A DNA stretch of 64,000 nucleotides from the NCBI RefSeq assembly GCF_001277195.1, contig NZ_CP012268.1:744001-808000 (forward strand), in the 5' to 3' direction. Positions 44,943 through 53,870 of the stretch are shown one piece after another (within the stretch, counting starts at the first letter, position 1; each line of letters opens with the position of its first letter). Under the pieces are notes generated by a model. That model was not told the DNA's origin. It was given only the letters and a program-made list of their open reading frames with translations, and ran no database searches. This DNA is from Cronobacter muytjensii ATCC 51329. Lineage in GTDB: Bacteria > Pseudomonadota > Gammaproteobacteria > Enterobacterales > Enterobacteriaceae. The position numbers were made by a program, and so were the translations under genes.

Positions 44943-44956
44943 GTCTGTTAACAGAC
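44943..44956. promoter_or_regulatory. 14-bp palindrome upstream of trbJ
   Basis: GTCTGTTAACAGAC is a perfect palindrome 43 bases before trbJ and 23 bases after traJ. It may be an operator for the trb genes or the end of the traJ message; it lacks a T-run. Confidence 0.4.
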
Positions 44957-44999
44957 AGAGTGTTAAATATTACTAATCTGTTGAAAAAGAGGTGAGCAA

Positions 45000-45794
45000 A
45001 TGAATTTAAAGTTCCGAGTGGTTTCATCACAAAGAGGGATTTTAGCCGCTAAAAAAGCTTTAATAGTTCCTTTCGTGGCGTCCGTCATGGCATTACCGGT
45101 GAAGGCCGGAATTCCCGTTATTGATGGCACTAATGTGGTTCAGACCACAATCAGTGCAGTTAACAACGTTCAGGCTGTGACTAAACAAATCCAGCAGTAC
45201 CAGACGCAGCTGCAGCAGTATGAAAACATGCTGCAGAACACCGTAGCTCCTGCGGCCTATATCTGGGACCAGGCAAATTCAACAATTAATAAATTGTTGC
45301 AGGTGCAGGATACCCTTAATTACTACAAGAATCAGGCCGGGAGTCTCGATGCGTACCTGAAACGCTATCAGGATGTTAACTACTACAGGACATCGCCTTG
45401 CTTTAACAGCAATGTTGAATGTACCGCGTCTGAAATTAGTGCACTGCGTGAAGCTGAACAGAATAGCTCAGGGGCGCGTAAAAAGGCCAATGACGCAGTA
45501 TTTAAGGTAATTGACGAGCAGCAGAACACCCTGCAGAGCGATGCTGATAATCTTGCCGAATTACAAACTCAGGCAAGCGGCGCACAAGGGCAAATGGAAG
45601 CTATTCAGGCGGCAAACCAGCTTGCCAGTGCACAGACAAATCAGTTACTGCAAATCCGCTCACTTCTGGTAGCCCAGCAAAACGCTGCAGCAACACTGGC
45701 ACAGGCTCAGGCAGATAAAGAATCACAACAGATAGCCGCTGATGAAAAAGCGTTAGCTGGAGAGAATACACCAAGCCCGAAGCGAATTTGGTGA
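45000..45794 (+). CDS. trbJ: TrbJ (VirB5-like), conjugative pilus-tip protein
   Basis: Secreted minor pilin or adhesin of P-type T4SS. The 264 residues start behind AAAGAGGTGA; a signal sequence (LIVPFVASVMALPVKA) precedes IPVIDGTNVVQTTISAVNNVQAV and QQYQTQLQQYENMLQNTVAP, which are TrbJ hallmarks, and the helical, Ala/Gln-rich C-terminal half. The n-region of the signal is unusually long and includes a KorB operator in its codons. Followed by trbK and trbL in RP4 order. Confidence 0.9.
   Translation: MNLKFRVVSSQRGILAAKKALIVPFVASVMALPVKAGIPVIDGTNVVQTTISAVNNVQAVTKQIQQYQTQLQQYENMLQNTVAPAAYIWDQANSTINKLLQVQDTLNYYKNQAGSLDAYLKRYQDVNYYRTSPCFNSNVECTASEISALREAEQNSSGARKKANDAVFKVIDEQQNTLQSDADNLAELQTQASGAQGQMEAIQAANQLASAQTNQLLQIRSLLVAQQNAAATLAQAQADKESQQIAADEKALAGENTPSPKRIW
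45041..45053. promoter_or_regulatory. KorB operator (O_B) copy 3, inside trbJ
   Basis: TTTAGCCGCTAAA lies 42-54 bases into trbJ, encoding part of GILAAKK. It could block elongation of the trbJKL message or extend KorB spreading from the leader. Confidence 0.75.
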
Positions 45795-45805
45795 GGAAAC
45801 GCAGA

Positions 45806-45979
45806 ATGAAAGATAATCTTTTGATTGTATTTATTCTGATCAGTTTATTGGCCATATGTTCTTGCGATAAAAATGATAAAGATTGTTTATCGATGCCAGA
45901 TAATAAATTTGATGAACATAAATACGATAAATGTGCTCTACGGAGTAATAATAAACCAAGCCCTAAACGAGAATGGTAA
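45806..45979 (+). CDS. trbK: TrbK-like entry-exclusion lipoprotein
   Basis: Small lipoprotein of 57 residues with a signal MKDNLLIVFILISLLAICSC and acylated cysteine C20, and a charged mature part ending in PSPKREW. Its place between trbJ and trbL is that of RP4 TrbK, which blocks entry of plasmids using the matching VirB6/TrbL. The ATG at 45806 follows TGAGGA; an upstream in-frame ATG overlaps trbJ and adds six basic residues. Confidence 0.8.
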   Translation: MKDNLLIVFILISLLAICSCDKNDKDCLSMPDNKFDEHKYDKCALRSNNKPSPKREW

Positions 45980-45981
45980 TC

Positions 45982-47373
45982 ATGAAAATAGTAAGTAAAC
46001 TCACCTTTTTAGGTATCATACTTTTCTTTTCTATAAATGCCTATGCTGGTCAATTAGATAGTAGCGGGCTACTTGATACTTTATTAGATAAGTTTCAACA
46101 AGTAGCCAGTACATGGACAGCAGTAATTGCTGACTATGCAAATTGGCTCTTCTGGGGGCTGGTATTAATAAGTATGGTTTGGACATTTGGTATGATGGCG
46201 ATGCAAGGGGAAGGGTTGACAGGCGTACTTGCTGAAATAGTTCGCTTTTTTGCGGTCATTGGTTTTTTTTATTATCTTTTAATCAACGGTCCATCCATAT
46301 CGCAATCCATAATTAATTCAATGAGACAACTTGCAGCAAACGCTTTAGGAATAAGTACTGGTATTTCTCCCTCAGGCATAGTTGATATGGCGTTTGCGAT
46401 ATTAACAAAGGTCAGTTCAGCCGCATCAATTTGGTCGCCAATGATATCCACCATTATGATAACAGTCGCGATAATCGTTTTGGTAGTGATGTCCCTTATA
46501 GCGATAAATATGCTAATCATGTTGGTTTCTGCATGGGTGTTATGTTATGCAGGAGTTATATTGCTTGGGTTTGGTGGTTCGAAATGGACCTCTGATATAG
46601 CAATTAATTACTTACGAACTGTTTTATCGATTGGCATTCAATTATTCACGATGACATTAATTATTGGGATTGGACAATCATTTATAGATCAATATTTTTC
46701 TCTTATTAAAGATGATGTTCCTGATCTTAATAGTCTTATAGTTTTGCTTCTGGCGTCAATTATCCTGTTAGTATTAACTAATAAGCTACCACTGTTGTTA
46801 TCAGGTGTTGTAGGAGGGGCTTCTTTACAAGGGATTGGTGGATTTGGGGCGGGTATGATTACCGGCGCAGCCGCTACTGCCATCAGCGGTGCTGGAGCAA
46901 TGGCAATGGGGGCATCAGCTCAAGTCAGCGGCGGAGCCTCAGCATTAAAGGCAGCATTCGAGTCTGCGCAAGCTGCCATGGCCGAAGAATCTGGTTCAGG
47001 CGGCGGAGGCGGTTCCGGTGGAGGATTTGGCGGCGGGGAAGATACCGGTTCTGTAGATACTTCTGGAGGCCAAACCTCAGGCGGTTACAGTGGTTCGTCT
47101 GCAGGGAGCAGTTCAGGTAGCGCCAGCGGAGGAAGTCAGGGGTTTGCTTCATTCTCGCGTGCTGGCCGCATGGCAAGCCATATGGGAAGCAGCATGGCTA
47201 ACGGAGCTGCTGAGTACCAGAGAATGAAGCGAAGTAGCAGTTCTTCTCGTGCCCAACAAACTATTGGAGGGGAGTTGGCGACTCAGATACGTAAACAAAC
47301 AGCTACTCGTCGGGATAACCGCGAACATGATGATTTTGCCGGTGATAGCTTATCGGGTAATAATAAATCTTGA
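45982..47373 (+). CDS. trbL: TrbL (VirB6-like) inner-membrane channel protein
   Basis: Polytopic T4SS subunit with about six hydrophobic spans between residues 30 and 300 and a Gly/Ser-rich C-terminal tail after residue 300, as in RP4 TrbL. The N-terminal MKIVSKLTFLGIILFFSINAYAG is a signal-like segment; the ATG at 45982 is chosen, with 45973 as an alternative overlapping the trbK stop. About 463 residues. In VirB6 families this subunit sets entry-exclusion specificity together with the neighbouring lipoprotein. Confidence 0.9.
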   Translation: MKIVSKLTFLGIILFFSINAYAGQLDSSGLLDTLLDKFQQVASTWTAVIADYANWLFWGLVLISMVWTFGMMAMQGEGLTGVLAEIVRFFAVIGFFYYLLINGPSISQSIINSMRQLAANALGISTGISPSGIVDMAFAILTKVSSAASIWSPMISTIMITVAIIVLVVMSLIAINMLIMLVSAWVLCYAGVILLGFGGSKWTSDIAINYLRTVLSIGIQLFTMTLIIGIGQSFIDQYFSLIKDDVPDLNSLIVLLLASIILLVLTNKLPLLLSGVVGGASLQGIGGFGAGMITGAAATAISGAGAMAMGASAQVSGGASALKAAFESAQAAMAEESGSGGGGGSGGGFGGGEDTGSVDTSGGQTSGGYSGSSAGSSSGSASGGSQGFASFSRAGRMASHMGSSMANGAAEYQRMKRSSSSSRAQQTIGGELATQIRKQTATRRDNREHDDFAGDSLSGNNKS

Positions 47374-47380
47374 ATCACGT

Positions 47381-47412
47381 GCGTCAGTTAACGAGGTAGC
47401 GTGAGCTGACGC
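47381..47412 (+). terminator. Hairpin after trbL
   Basis: GCGTCAG (47381-47387) and CTGACGC (47406-47412) pair around an 18-base loop, followed by TTTCAC. A weak terminator between trbL and the antitoxin gene is possible. Confidence 0.4.
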
Positions 47413-47454
47413 TTTCACTGTGCGAACTTTACTCCTGCAATTCAAAGGAAAAAC

Positions 47455-47874
47455 ATGTCCAGGACTCCCTATACACGGTTACGCAATGAGGGCTTCCGCA
47501 GAGCAGAGGCTTCCCTGAGACTTGAAGGAATGGACCCCAGTGGTACGCCACTGTACGAGTCCATTAAGGCACGTATTATTTCAGGTGAGCTTACGTATGA
47601 GCAGGGGCGTTCAGAGATTCTTGCATACTACACAAAAGCAGATACCGCCGGGCCTGTGACAGTGGGAGAAATTCTGACAGAAGAATTTTTGAAACCGCTG
47701 AACATGTCTAATGATGAACTGGCGGAAGCTATGAGGGTTTCTCTGCAGGATGTTGGGGATATCATATGCGGTTTGCGTCGTCTTACGGATGATGAGGCTC
47801 GTATTCTTGCTGTCATATTTGATACAGACGATAATTTCTGGAGCAATCTTGTGGCGTTGCAAGATTTTCAGTAA
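47455..47874 (+). CDS. VbhA-HigA-type fusion antitoxin without a partner toxin
   Basis: Protein of 139 residues. The N-terminal half looks like a VbhA-type Fic antitoxin domain, with the inhibitory motif S-x-x-x-E-G at S20-G25 (ASLRLEGMD) and a helical stretch SGELTYEQGRSEI. The C-terminal half (from about 67) is HigA-like: TVGEILTEEFLKPLNMSNDELAEAMRVS and DNFWSNL. No Fic motif HxFxxGNGR is seen anywhere in the island, so the toxin is missing. Possibly an antidote against a toxin delivered by another element. Confidence 0.7.
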   Translation: MSRTPYTRLRNEGFRRAEASLRLEGMDPSGTPLYESIKARIISGELTYEQGRSEILAYYTKADTAGPVTVGEILTEEFLKPLNMSNDELAEAMRVSLQDVGDIICGLRRLTDDEARILAVIFDTDDNFWSNLVALQDFQ

Positions 47875-48171
47875 CAACGAAGGAAATTATCAATCTACTA
47901 CTACCTCATATGTCATGATACAGCCGCCCCTCAAGTGTCATGAAAGTTAGAAAATCTTTTCGAAGTCTTTTCTCGAAGTTACAATTCTCGCCATGAATAG
48001 ACAACAGTGCTTTGTGAAACGCTGAGTAGGAGCCTGAATCTGCTATAGCGCCTGGGTCTAATCTGTTAAACTTGCTCCCAAAAATTTCCAAGATAACGCA
48101 GGGCAAAACATGACTTCACTGCAGAAGCATAGCAGCAAGGCGGCTGCACGCTTATGGAGAGCTTTACGCAA

Positions 48172-48737
48172 ATGAACGGCGTAGAAATTGAACAAGACAT
48201 CACAGAGATCGTTGATCAACCGTTTGATCTTGCTAATTTTTATTATGTTTTTCTTGAAGCTTTTGGCAACGAGATAACTACTATCAAATGCATGCTTTGC
48301 GAGGCATCAAACAGATTCAAACTGGTTGGTGTTCTTCGACCATCAATATCTACATTTTGGCTTGTGAAGCGGGCCAAGGCGAGGTGACGCAAATGCTGGC
48401 TGTACTCAAGTCCAACCCGGTAACAGACGAGGGTAAGGCAAGATACATCCTCGCCACTTACTGCAAAGACTTCGCAGCTGAATACCTTACCAGCGGTCAG
48501 AATGTCGCTTGCGTATTTAAAAAGTTTTCAGTTCGCTTCGGCTTCTTTCTTACGCTGGTAGGTGTTACCGCTGTTCGTCAGATAAGCGAGAACGCTTTCG
48601 ATACCCGTGTTACTAGAGATTTAAATCTTCTGTACGTCGAACTGCTGAAACGGGGCTCTGAGCAGTGTCGTCGTAACATGAGCAACCTCTTGGTACGGCT
48701 TGTTTTTTTCTCCTTCCCCTTAGACACCAACGTCTAA
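48172..48737 (+). pseudogene. Frameshifted N-terminal remnant of an MmeI-like DNA methylase
   Basis: MNGVEIEQDITEIVDQPFDLANF opens a domain found at the N-terminus of MmeI-like restriction-methylation proteins. The reading frame changes near 48340 and continues with ILACEAGQGEVTQMLAVLKSNPVTDEGKARYILAT and later DLNLLYVELLK, before ending at FSFPLDTNV. No catalytic methylase motif follows, so it cannot be functional. Confidence 0.75.
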
Positions 48738-48884
48738 ATCTGCTCGGTATGCTTCGCTTCTCTAATTACAGTACTTGTGATGGTAAGCCATGTGTGCAAG
48801 TCATCGGCGGATTGTACCCCAATAAAAAATGACTGTCTTTACCTGATCAAACCAGTTAAATAAAGCATGACAAGGATATGAATA

Positions 48885-51800
48885 ATGAATGCGTTATCTG
48901 AATTACTCACGAAAATTGAACACGCCTCACCGATACAGCGTGACAAAGGTACCTCCTTTGAAAACCTTTGTGTTCAGTATTTCCTTCACGAACCTAAATA
49001 TGCCGAGCTGTACAGTGAAGTGCTGAGTTATGCAGGATGGATTGCCCAGTACGGTGATGCTGTGGGCATTAAGACGAAGAAAGATGCCGGTATTGATTTG
49101 GTGGCAGTAACTAAAACCGGTGAATTTCATGCCATTCAGTGTAAAAATTATAACCAAACTAAAATCGCTAAAAAAGACATTGATAGCTTTCTGGCTGCTT
49201 CTGATAAAACGTACTTTACGCTCCGTTATATCGTTGCTTCTACGGACAACTGGACGGAAGAAGCGAAAGATATGCTGCGGGACAAGGCTGTTCCTGTTAC
49301 CGCATTAAGCCTGACTGACCTTGAACAAAGCGCTCTAGACTGGTCACAGTTTGATTTTGATCCGGCATACCAACCGGTGATGAAAGCGAAAAAACAGCTC
49401 CGTCCTCACCAGACACCCGCGCTGGAAGCTGTTAAAAGAGGGCTTACTACCGCCGATCGCGGAAAACTTATCATGGCCTGCGGCACAGGAAAAACGTTCA
49501 CTTCTCTACGTATCGCTGAAGCCGTCGCCGGACGGGGTAAAACTGTCCTGTTCCTTGTGCCGAGTCTGGCATTGCTGAGTCAGACCCTAGATGAATGGAC
49601 ACAGGATACGCTCATTGATCTGCGCTGTTTTGCGGTCTGCTCTGATAGTGATGTCGGTAAGAAAAACCATGATGACAATGTTGTCGTCGGCATCAGTGAC
49701 CTGAAATATCCGGCAACTACGAATGCGAACAGCCTTGTAAAAGCCTTTAATCAGCCGGATATTTTCGGCAGCGAAAAACCGCCTTACATGAATGTGGTGT
49801 TCTCAACCTATCACTCTGTTGAGGTCATCCATCAGGCGCAAAAACTAGGCTTCCCTGAGTTTGATTTCATCATTTGTGATGAAGCCCACCGTACAACAGG
49901 TGCAACCTTTGACGGTGATGATGAATCTGCCTTTGTCCGTATTCACGATAATGCCTATGTAGCCGGTAAAAAAAGGCTGTATATGACGGCAACCCCACGT
50001 ATTTTTGGGGAGGACGCGAAAGAGACTGAAGGGGTCACCTTATGTTCGATGGACGACAAGAACCTCTACGGTGAGGACTTGTATGTCATTACGTTCTCAA
50101 AAGCCGTGCAGCTTGGTATTTTGTGTGACTACAAAGTCATTGTACTTGCTGTTGAAGAAAGCCATATCAGCCGCCGTATTCAGTCTCTTCTTAGGGATGA
50201 AAACAATCAACTCAAAGTGGACGATGCAGCAAAAATTGTCGGTTGCTGGAAAGCACTGGCAAAGCAGGGATTAGCGGGTACGGACGGTGTGCATTCTGAT
50301 GCGATGAAACGGGCGGTTGCGTTTTGTCAGGTTATAGAAAAAGACTTTCGCGGAAAGACACACAAAGTCAGCTCCAAACTTATCACGGATATGTTCGGGG
50401 CGGTAGTAGCCGAATATCAGAAATCTGAAATTGAACACATCAGGGAAACTTCACCTGATAAGGAAATTGATCCGTCGTTAATGCTTCAGTGTCAGGTTAA
50501 GCATGTTGACGGCAGCATGAATGCCACAGAGAAAAAATCAAAAATCGAATGGCTGAAAGCTGAAACTGAGGATAATGTTTGCCGGATATTGTCCAACGTG
50601 CGTTGCCTATCGGAAGGTGTGGATGTGCCTTCACTTGATGCGGTGTTGTTTTTAACGCCGAGAAGTTCTCAGGTAGATGTGGTGCAGTCTGTAGGGCGTG
50701 TCATGCGTCGTGCCGAAGGTAAAGAGCTGGGCTACGTCATTCTTCCTGTTGTGATCCCCGCCGGTGAAGAGCCAGAAAATGCCTTGAACAATAATCAGGC
50801 ATACCGAGTTGTCTGGCAAGTTCTTAATGCTCTCAGGGCGCATGATGACCGCTTTGATGCCATGATTAACAAGCTAGAGTTTAACGGGAAAGACACCGGA
50901 AGAATGGAAGTTATCGCGGTTGCCGATAAAGTGGTGAAGAGAACCAAACGGCAGACAAAAAAATCCGAGTTAGCAGGAAAGGCACGTAAAAGCAGTGGTA
51001 TTGGTTCTGCCGTGAGTCCCACTCCTGAACAATTTGATATTGAGTTTTCTGTCGGTGAAATTGAGCGTGCTCTGTACGCGAAAATCGTTAAAAAATGCGG
51101 TAACCGGCATCACTGGGAAGACTGGGCGAACGATATTGCCAAAATTGCTCGTACTCATATCGACCGTATTCACGGTATTTTGGAAAATCCTGCCAATACG
51201 GCTGAAATAACGGCATTCAGGGCATTTGCAGATGAACTGCGTGATGATCTGAATAACAGTATTTCTGACCATGAAATAATTGAAATGCTGGCACAGCATC
51301 TCATTACTAAGCCTGTCTTTGACGCGCTGTTTGCGGATTATAATTTTACAGACCATAACCCGATGAGTATGGCGATGCAAAACGTTTTGAATACGTTACA
51401 GGAGCATCATCTCGAAAAAGAAGCCAGTACACTGAACAGCTTCTATGAATCTGTCAAAATGCGTGCCGACGGCATCACAACAGCAGAAGGTAAACAGCAA
51501 ATTATCGTGCAGTTGTACGATAAGTTTTTCAGGAACGCATTCCCGCGAATGACAGAGCGTCTGGGGATTGTCTATACTCCTGTCGAGGTGGTCGATTTTA
51601 TTATTCATAGTGTAAATGACGTGCTGAAAAAGGAGTTCGGTCAAACACTGTCAGACAAAGGTGTCCATATTCTTGATCCGTTCACCGGAACCGGTACGTT
51701 CATTACCCGCCTTCTGCAAAGTGGTCTTATTCCTTCAGATAAACTAGCTTACAAGTTTAAAAATGAAATCCATGCCAACGAAATTGTTCTGTTAGCCTAT

Positions 51801-53768
51801 TATATTGCTGCGATTAATATTGAAGCGGTGTATCACGGCATTACGGAAGAAGCGGATTACACGCCGTTTGAAGGCATTTGCCTTACTGATACATTTGAAA
51901 TGTATGAAAAGGATGATCTGGTCAGTGAGGTGCTGGTTGATAACAGTGAGCGCCGTAAGCGGCAAAAGGCTTTAGATATTCGAGTTATCATCGGGAATCC
52001 ACCTTATTCAGCAGGGCAGAAATCGGAGAATGATAATAATCAGAATATTAGTTACCCTTATTTAGATAGAAGGATATCCGATACATATGCAGCGCATTCG
52101 GCCGCAATACTGCAAAAAAACTTATATGACTCTTATATTCGTGCTATTCGCTGGGCAAGTGACCGTATCGGAGAGCACGGTGTTATCGGTTTTGTGACAA
52201 ATGGGGCTTATATAGATTCTAACTCCGCAGACGGGATGCGTAAGTGTTTGGTCGACGAGTTCAGCAGTCTGTATTTTTTCCATTTAAGGGGAGATCAGAG
52301 AACCACTGGAGAAAAATCACGACAGGAGGGTGGTAAAATTTTTGGTAGTGGAAGTCGTGCTCCTATTGTAATTGCTATTTTGGTGAAGAACCCAGCTTCG
52401 GAAAAATATGGTCAGATTTATTTTCATGATATTGGTGACTACCTGAATCGTGAGGAAAAACTGCAGAAGATTTCTGAGTTCGCAAGTATCGATGGTATTG
52501 AAAAAATACATGGCTGGCGGTCAATTACACCGGATGATCATAACGACTGGCTGAATCAGCGCGACAATAGTTTTAATGATTTTATGGCGATAGGTAATAA
52601 AAAAGACAAAGAAGAATTAAGTGTTTTTTATAATTATTCGAATGGAGTTGTTACAGCAAGAGATGCTTGGGTTTATCAATACTCCAAGATTAAGCTGGAA
52701 AATAATATTTCAGGCATGATCCATTTTTACAATATTGAATTAGCTAAGCTGTCGGAGAGAGGGGGGGTAAATAATGTAAGTAATGTCGGAGACTTGGTTG
52801 ACAATAATCCAACCAAAATCAGTTGGAGTCGAGCGCTGAAAAATGACCTTAAAAAAGAAAAAAAATTAGAATTTGAAACATCATCAGTATATAAATGTAT
52901 GTATAGACCATTTATTAAGTCTTGGATGTATTTCAATAGACGATTGAATGAAATGGTTTATCAAATGCCACAAATATTTCCATTTCCAAATGCTGAAAAC
53001 ACGGTAATCTCAGTAAATGTAAATCCAAAAAAAGGTTTTTGTTTGCTAATAACCAATGTTATTCCTGACTTCCACTTATTAGGTGATGTCCAGTGTTTTC
53101 CATTGTATATCTATGAGCTTTCAGAAGGTAAAATGGTCCGGAAGGATGCCATCAGCGATCTAAGTTTGGATAAATTTAACTCATTCTATTCAGTAAGTAA
53201 TATCGGTAAGGAAGATATTTTCTATTATATATACGGATTGCTTCACTCTGACGATTACAGGTCTAGATATGCAGCCAATCTGAGCAAGGAATTACCGCGG
53301 ATTCCATGTGTAAAGACAGCTAAAGATTTTTGGATTTTATCTAAAGCAGGACGTGACTTGGCTAAACTACATTTAAATTACGAAACAGTTGAGCCATATA
53401 AGGCGACTATTGATACTGGTTCTTTACTTTACTCTCAATTAGGTAAAGATGATTTTTATGTTGAAAAAATGAAATTTGCAAAAAAGGATGAAAAAAGCAC
53501 TGTTATCTATAATAATAAGATTCGCATAAAAAACATTCCCGTTGAAGCCTATGACTACATTGTGAATGGTAAACCTGCTCTTGAGTGGGTTATGGAGCGC
53601 CAAAGCGTTTCGAAACACAAGGACAGCGGGATTGTTAATGATGCTAATGATTGGGCAATTGAAACAATGGACAACCCTCGATACCCGTTAGAGCTGTTCT
53701 TGCGGATCATAACTGTCAGTCTTGAAACGCAAAAAATTATTAATAATCTACCTAAGCTCGAAATATAG
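48885..53768 (+). CDS. Type ISP restriction-modification enzyme (single polypeptide)
   Basis: One protein of 1627 residues combining nuclease, translocase and methyltransferase, as in LlaGI/LlaBIII. The N-terminal Mrr-like nuclease has D71 in GIDLV and QCK at 85-87. The SF2 helicase has ACGTGKT (198-204), DEAH (332-335) and TATPRIF. The gamma-class adenine methyltransferase has DPFTGTGT (931-938) and NPPY (1038-1041). The rest is a target-recognition part, clearly A+T-richer than the front half. Type ISP enzymes methylate their target on one strand and translocate along DNA before cleaving. All catalytic motifs are present. Cargo role: defence of the host and island against phages and plasmids. 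Confidence 0.92.
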   Translation: MNALSELLTKIEHASPIQRDKGTSFENLCVQYFLHEPKYAELYSEVLSYAGWIAQYGDAVGIKTKKDAGIDLVAVTKTGEFHAIQCKNYNQTKIAKKDIDSFLAASDKTYFTLRYIVASTDNWTEEAKDMLRDKAVPVTALSLTDLEQSALDWSQFDFDPAYQPVMKAKKQLRPHQTPALEAVKRGLTTADRGKLIMACGTGKTFTSLRIAEAVAGRGKTVLFLVPSLALLSQTLDEWTQDTLIDLRCFAVCSDSDVGKKNHDDNVVVGISDLKYPATTNANSLVKAFNQPDIFGSEKPPYMNVVFSTYHSVEVIHQAQKLGFPEFDFIICDEAHRTTGATFDGDDESAFVRIHDNAYVAGKKRLYMTATPRIFGEDAKETEGVTLCSMDDKNLYGEDLYVITFSKAVQLGILCDYKVIVLAVEESHISRRIQSLLRDENNQLKVDDAAKIVGCWKALAKQGLAGTDGVHSDAMKRAVAFCQVIEKDFRGKTHKVSSKLITDMFGAVVAEYQKSEIEHIRETSPDKEIDPSLMLQCQVKHVDGSMNATEKKSKIEWLKAETEDNVCRILSNVRCLSEGVDVPSLDAVLFLTPRSSQVDVVQSVGRVMRRAEGKELGYVILPVVIPAGEEPENALNNNQAYRVVWQVLNALRAHDDRFDAMINKLEFNGKDTGRMEVIAVADKVVKRTKRQTKKSELAGKARKSSGIGSAVSPTPEQFDIEFSVGEIERALYAKIVKKCGNRHHWEDWANDIAKIARTHIDRIHGILENPANTAEITAFRAFADELRDDLNNSISDHEIIEMLAQHLITKPVFDALFADYNFTDHNPMSMAMQNVLNTLQEHHLEKEASTLNSFYESVKMRADGITTAEGKQQIIVQLYDKFFRNAFPRMTERLGIVYTPVEVVDFIIHSVNDVLKKEFGQTLSDKGVHILDPFTGTGTFITRLLQSGLIPSDKLAYKFKNEIHANEIVLLAYYIAAINIEAVYHGITEEADYTPFEGICLTDTFEMYEKDDLVSEVLVDNSERRKRQKALDIRVIIGNPPYSAGQKSENDNNQNISYPYLDRRISDTYAAHSAAILQKNLYDSYIRAIRWASDRIGEHGVIGFVTNGAYIDSNSADGMRKCLVDEFSSLYFFHLRGDQRTTGEKSRQEGGKIFGSGSRAPIVIAILVKNPASEKYGQIYFHDIGDYLNREEKLQKISEFASIDGIEKIHGWRSITPDDHNDWLNQRDNSFNDFMAIGNKKDKEELSVFYNYSNGVVTARDAWVYQYSKIKLENNISGMIHFYNIELAKLSERGGVNNVSNVGDLVDNNPTKISWSRALKNDLKKEKKLEFETSSVYKCMYRPFIKSWMYFNRRLNEMVYQMPQIFPFPNAENTVISVNVNPKKGFCLLITNVIPDFHLLGDVQCFPLYIYELSEGKMVRKDAISDLSLDKFNSFYSVSNIGKEDIFYYIYGLLHSDDYRSRYAANLSKELPRIPCVKTAKDFWILSKAGRDLAKLHLNYETVEPYKATIDTGSLLYSQLGKDDFYVEKMKFAKKDEKSTVIYNNKIRIKNIPVEAYDYIVNGKPALEWVMERQSVSKHKDSGIVNDANDWAIETMDNPRYPLELFLRIITVSLETQKIINNLPKLEI

Positions 53769-53777
53769 CGTAACAAT

Positions 53778-53815
53778 AGTTCAGGATGGTTATTTTCCAT
53801 CCTGAACTAGCCTCC
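53778..53815. terminator. Bidirectional terminator between the restriction enzyme and HEPN genes
   Basis: Perfect 12-bp stem AGTTCAGGATGG/CCATCCTGAACT with a seven-base loop, ten bases after the restriction-enzyme stop and between convergent genes. The flanks are only moderately T/A-rich. Confidence 0.7.
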
Positions 53816-53870
53816 TTTATTAGTATACTAATATTAGTTCCATCCATTTTAAATTCGGTAAAATAAAAAT

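Noticed and set aside
47906..48106. Minus-strand 66-codon frame as a transposase fragment
   Set aside because: No catalytic motif or terminal repeats could be found; too short to support.
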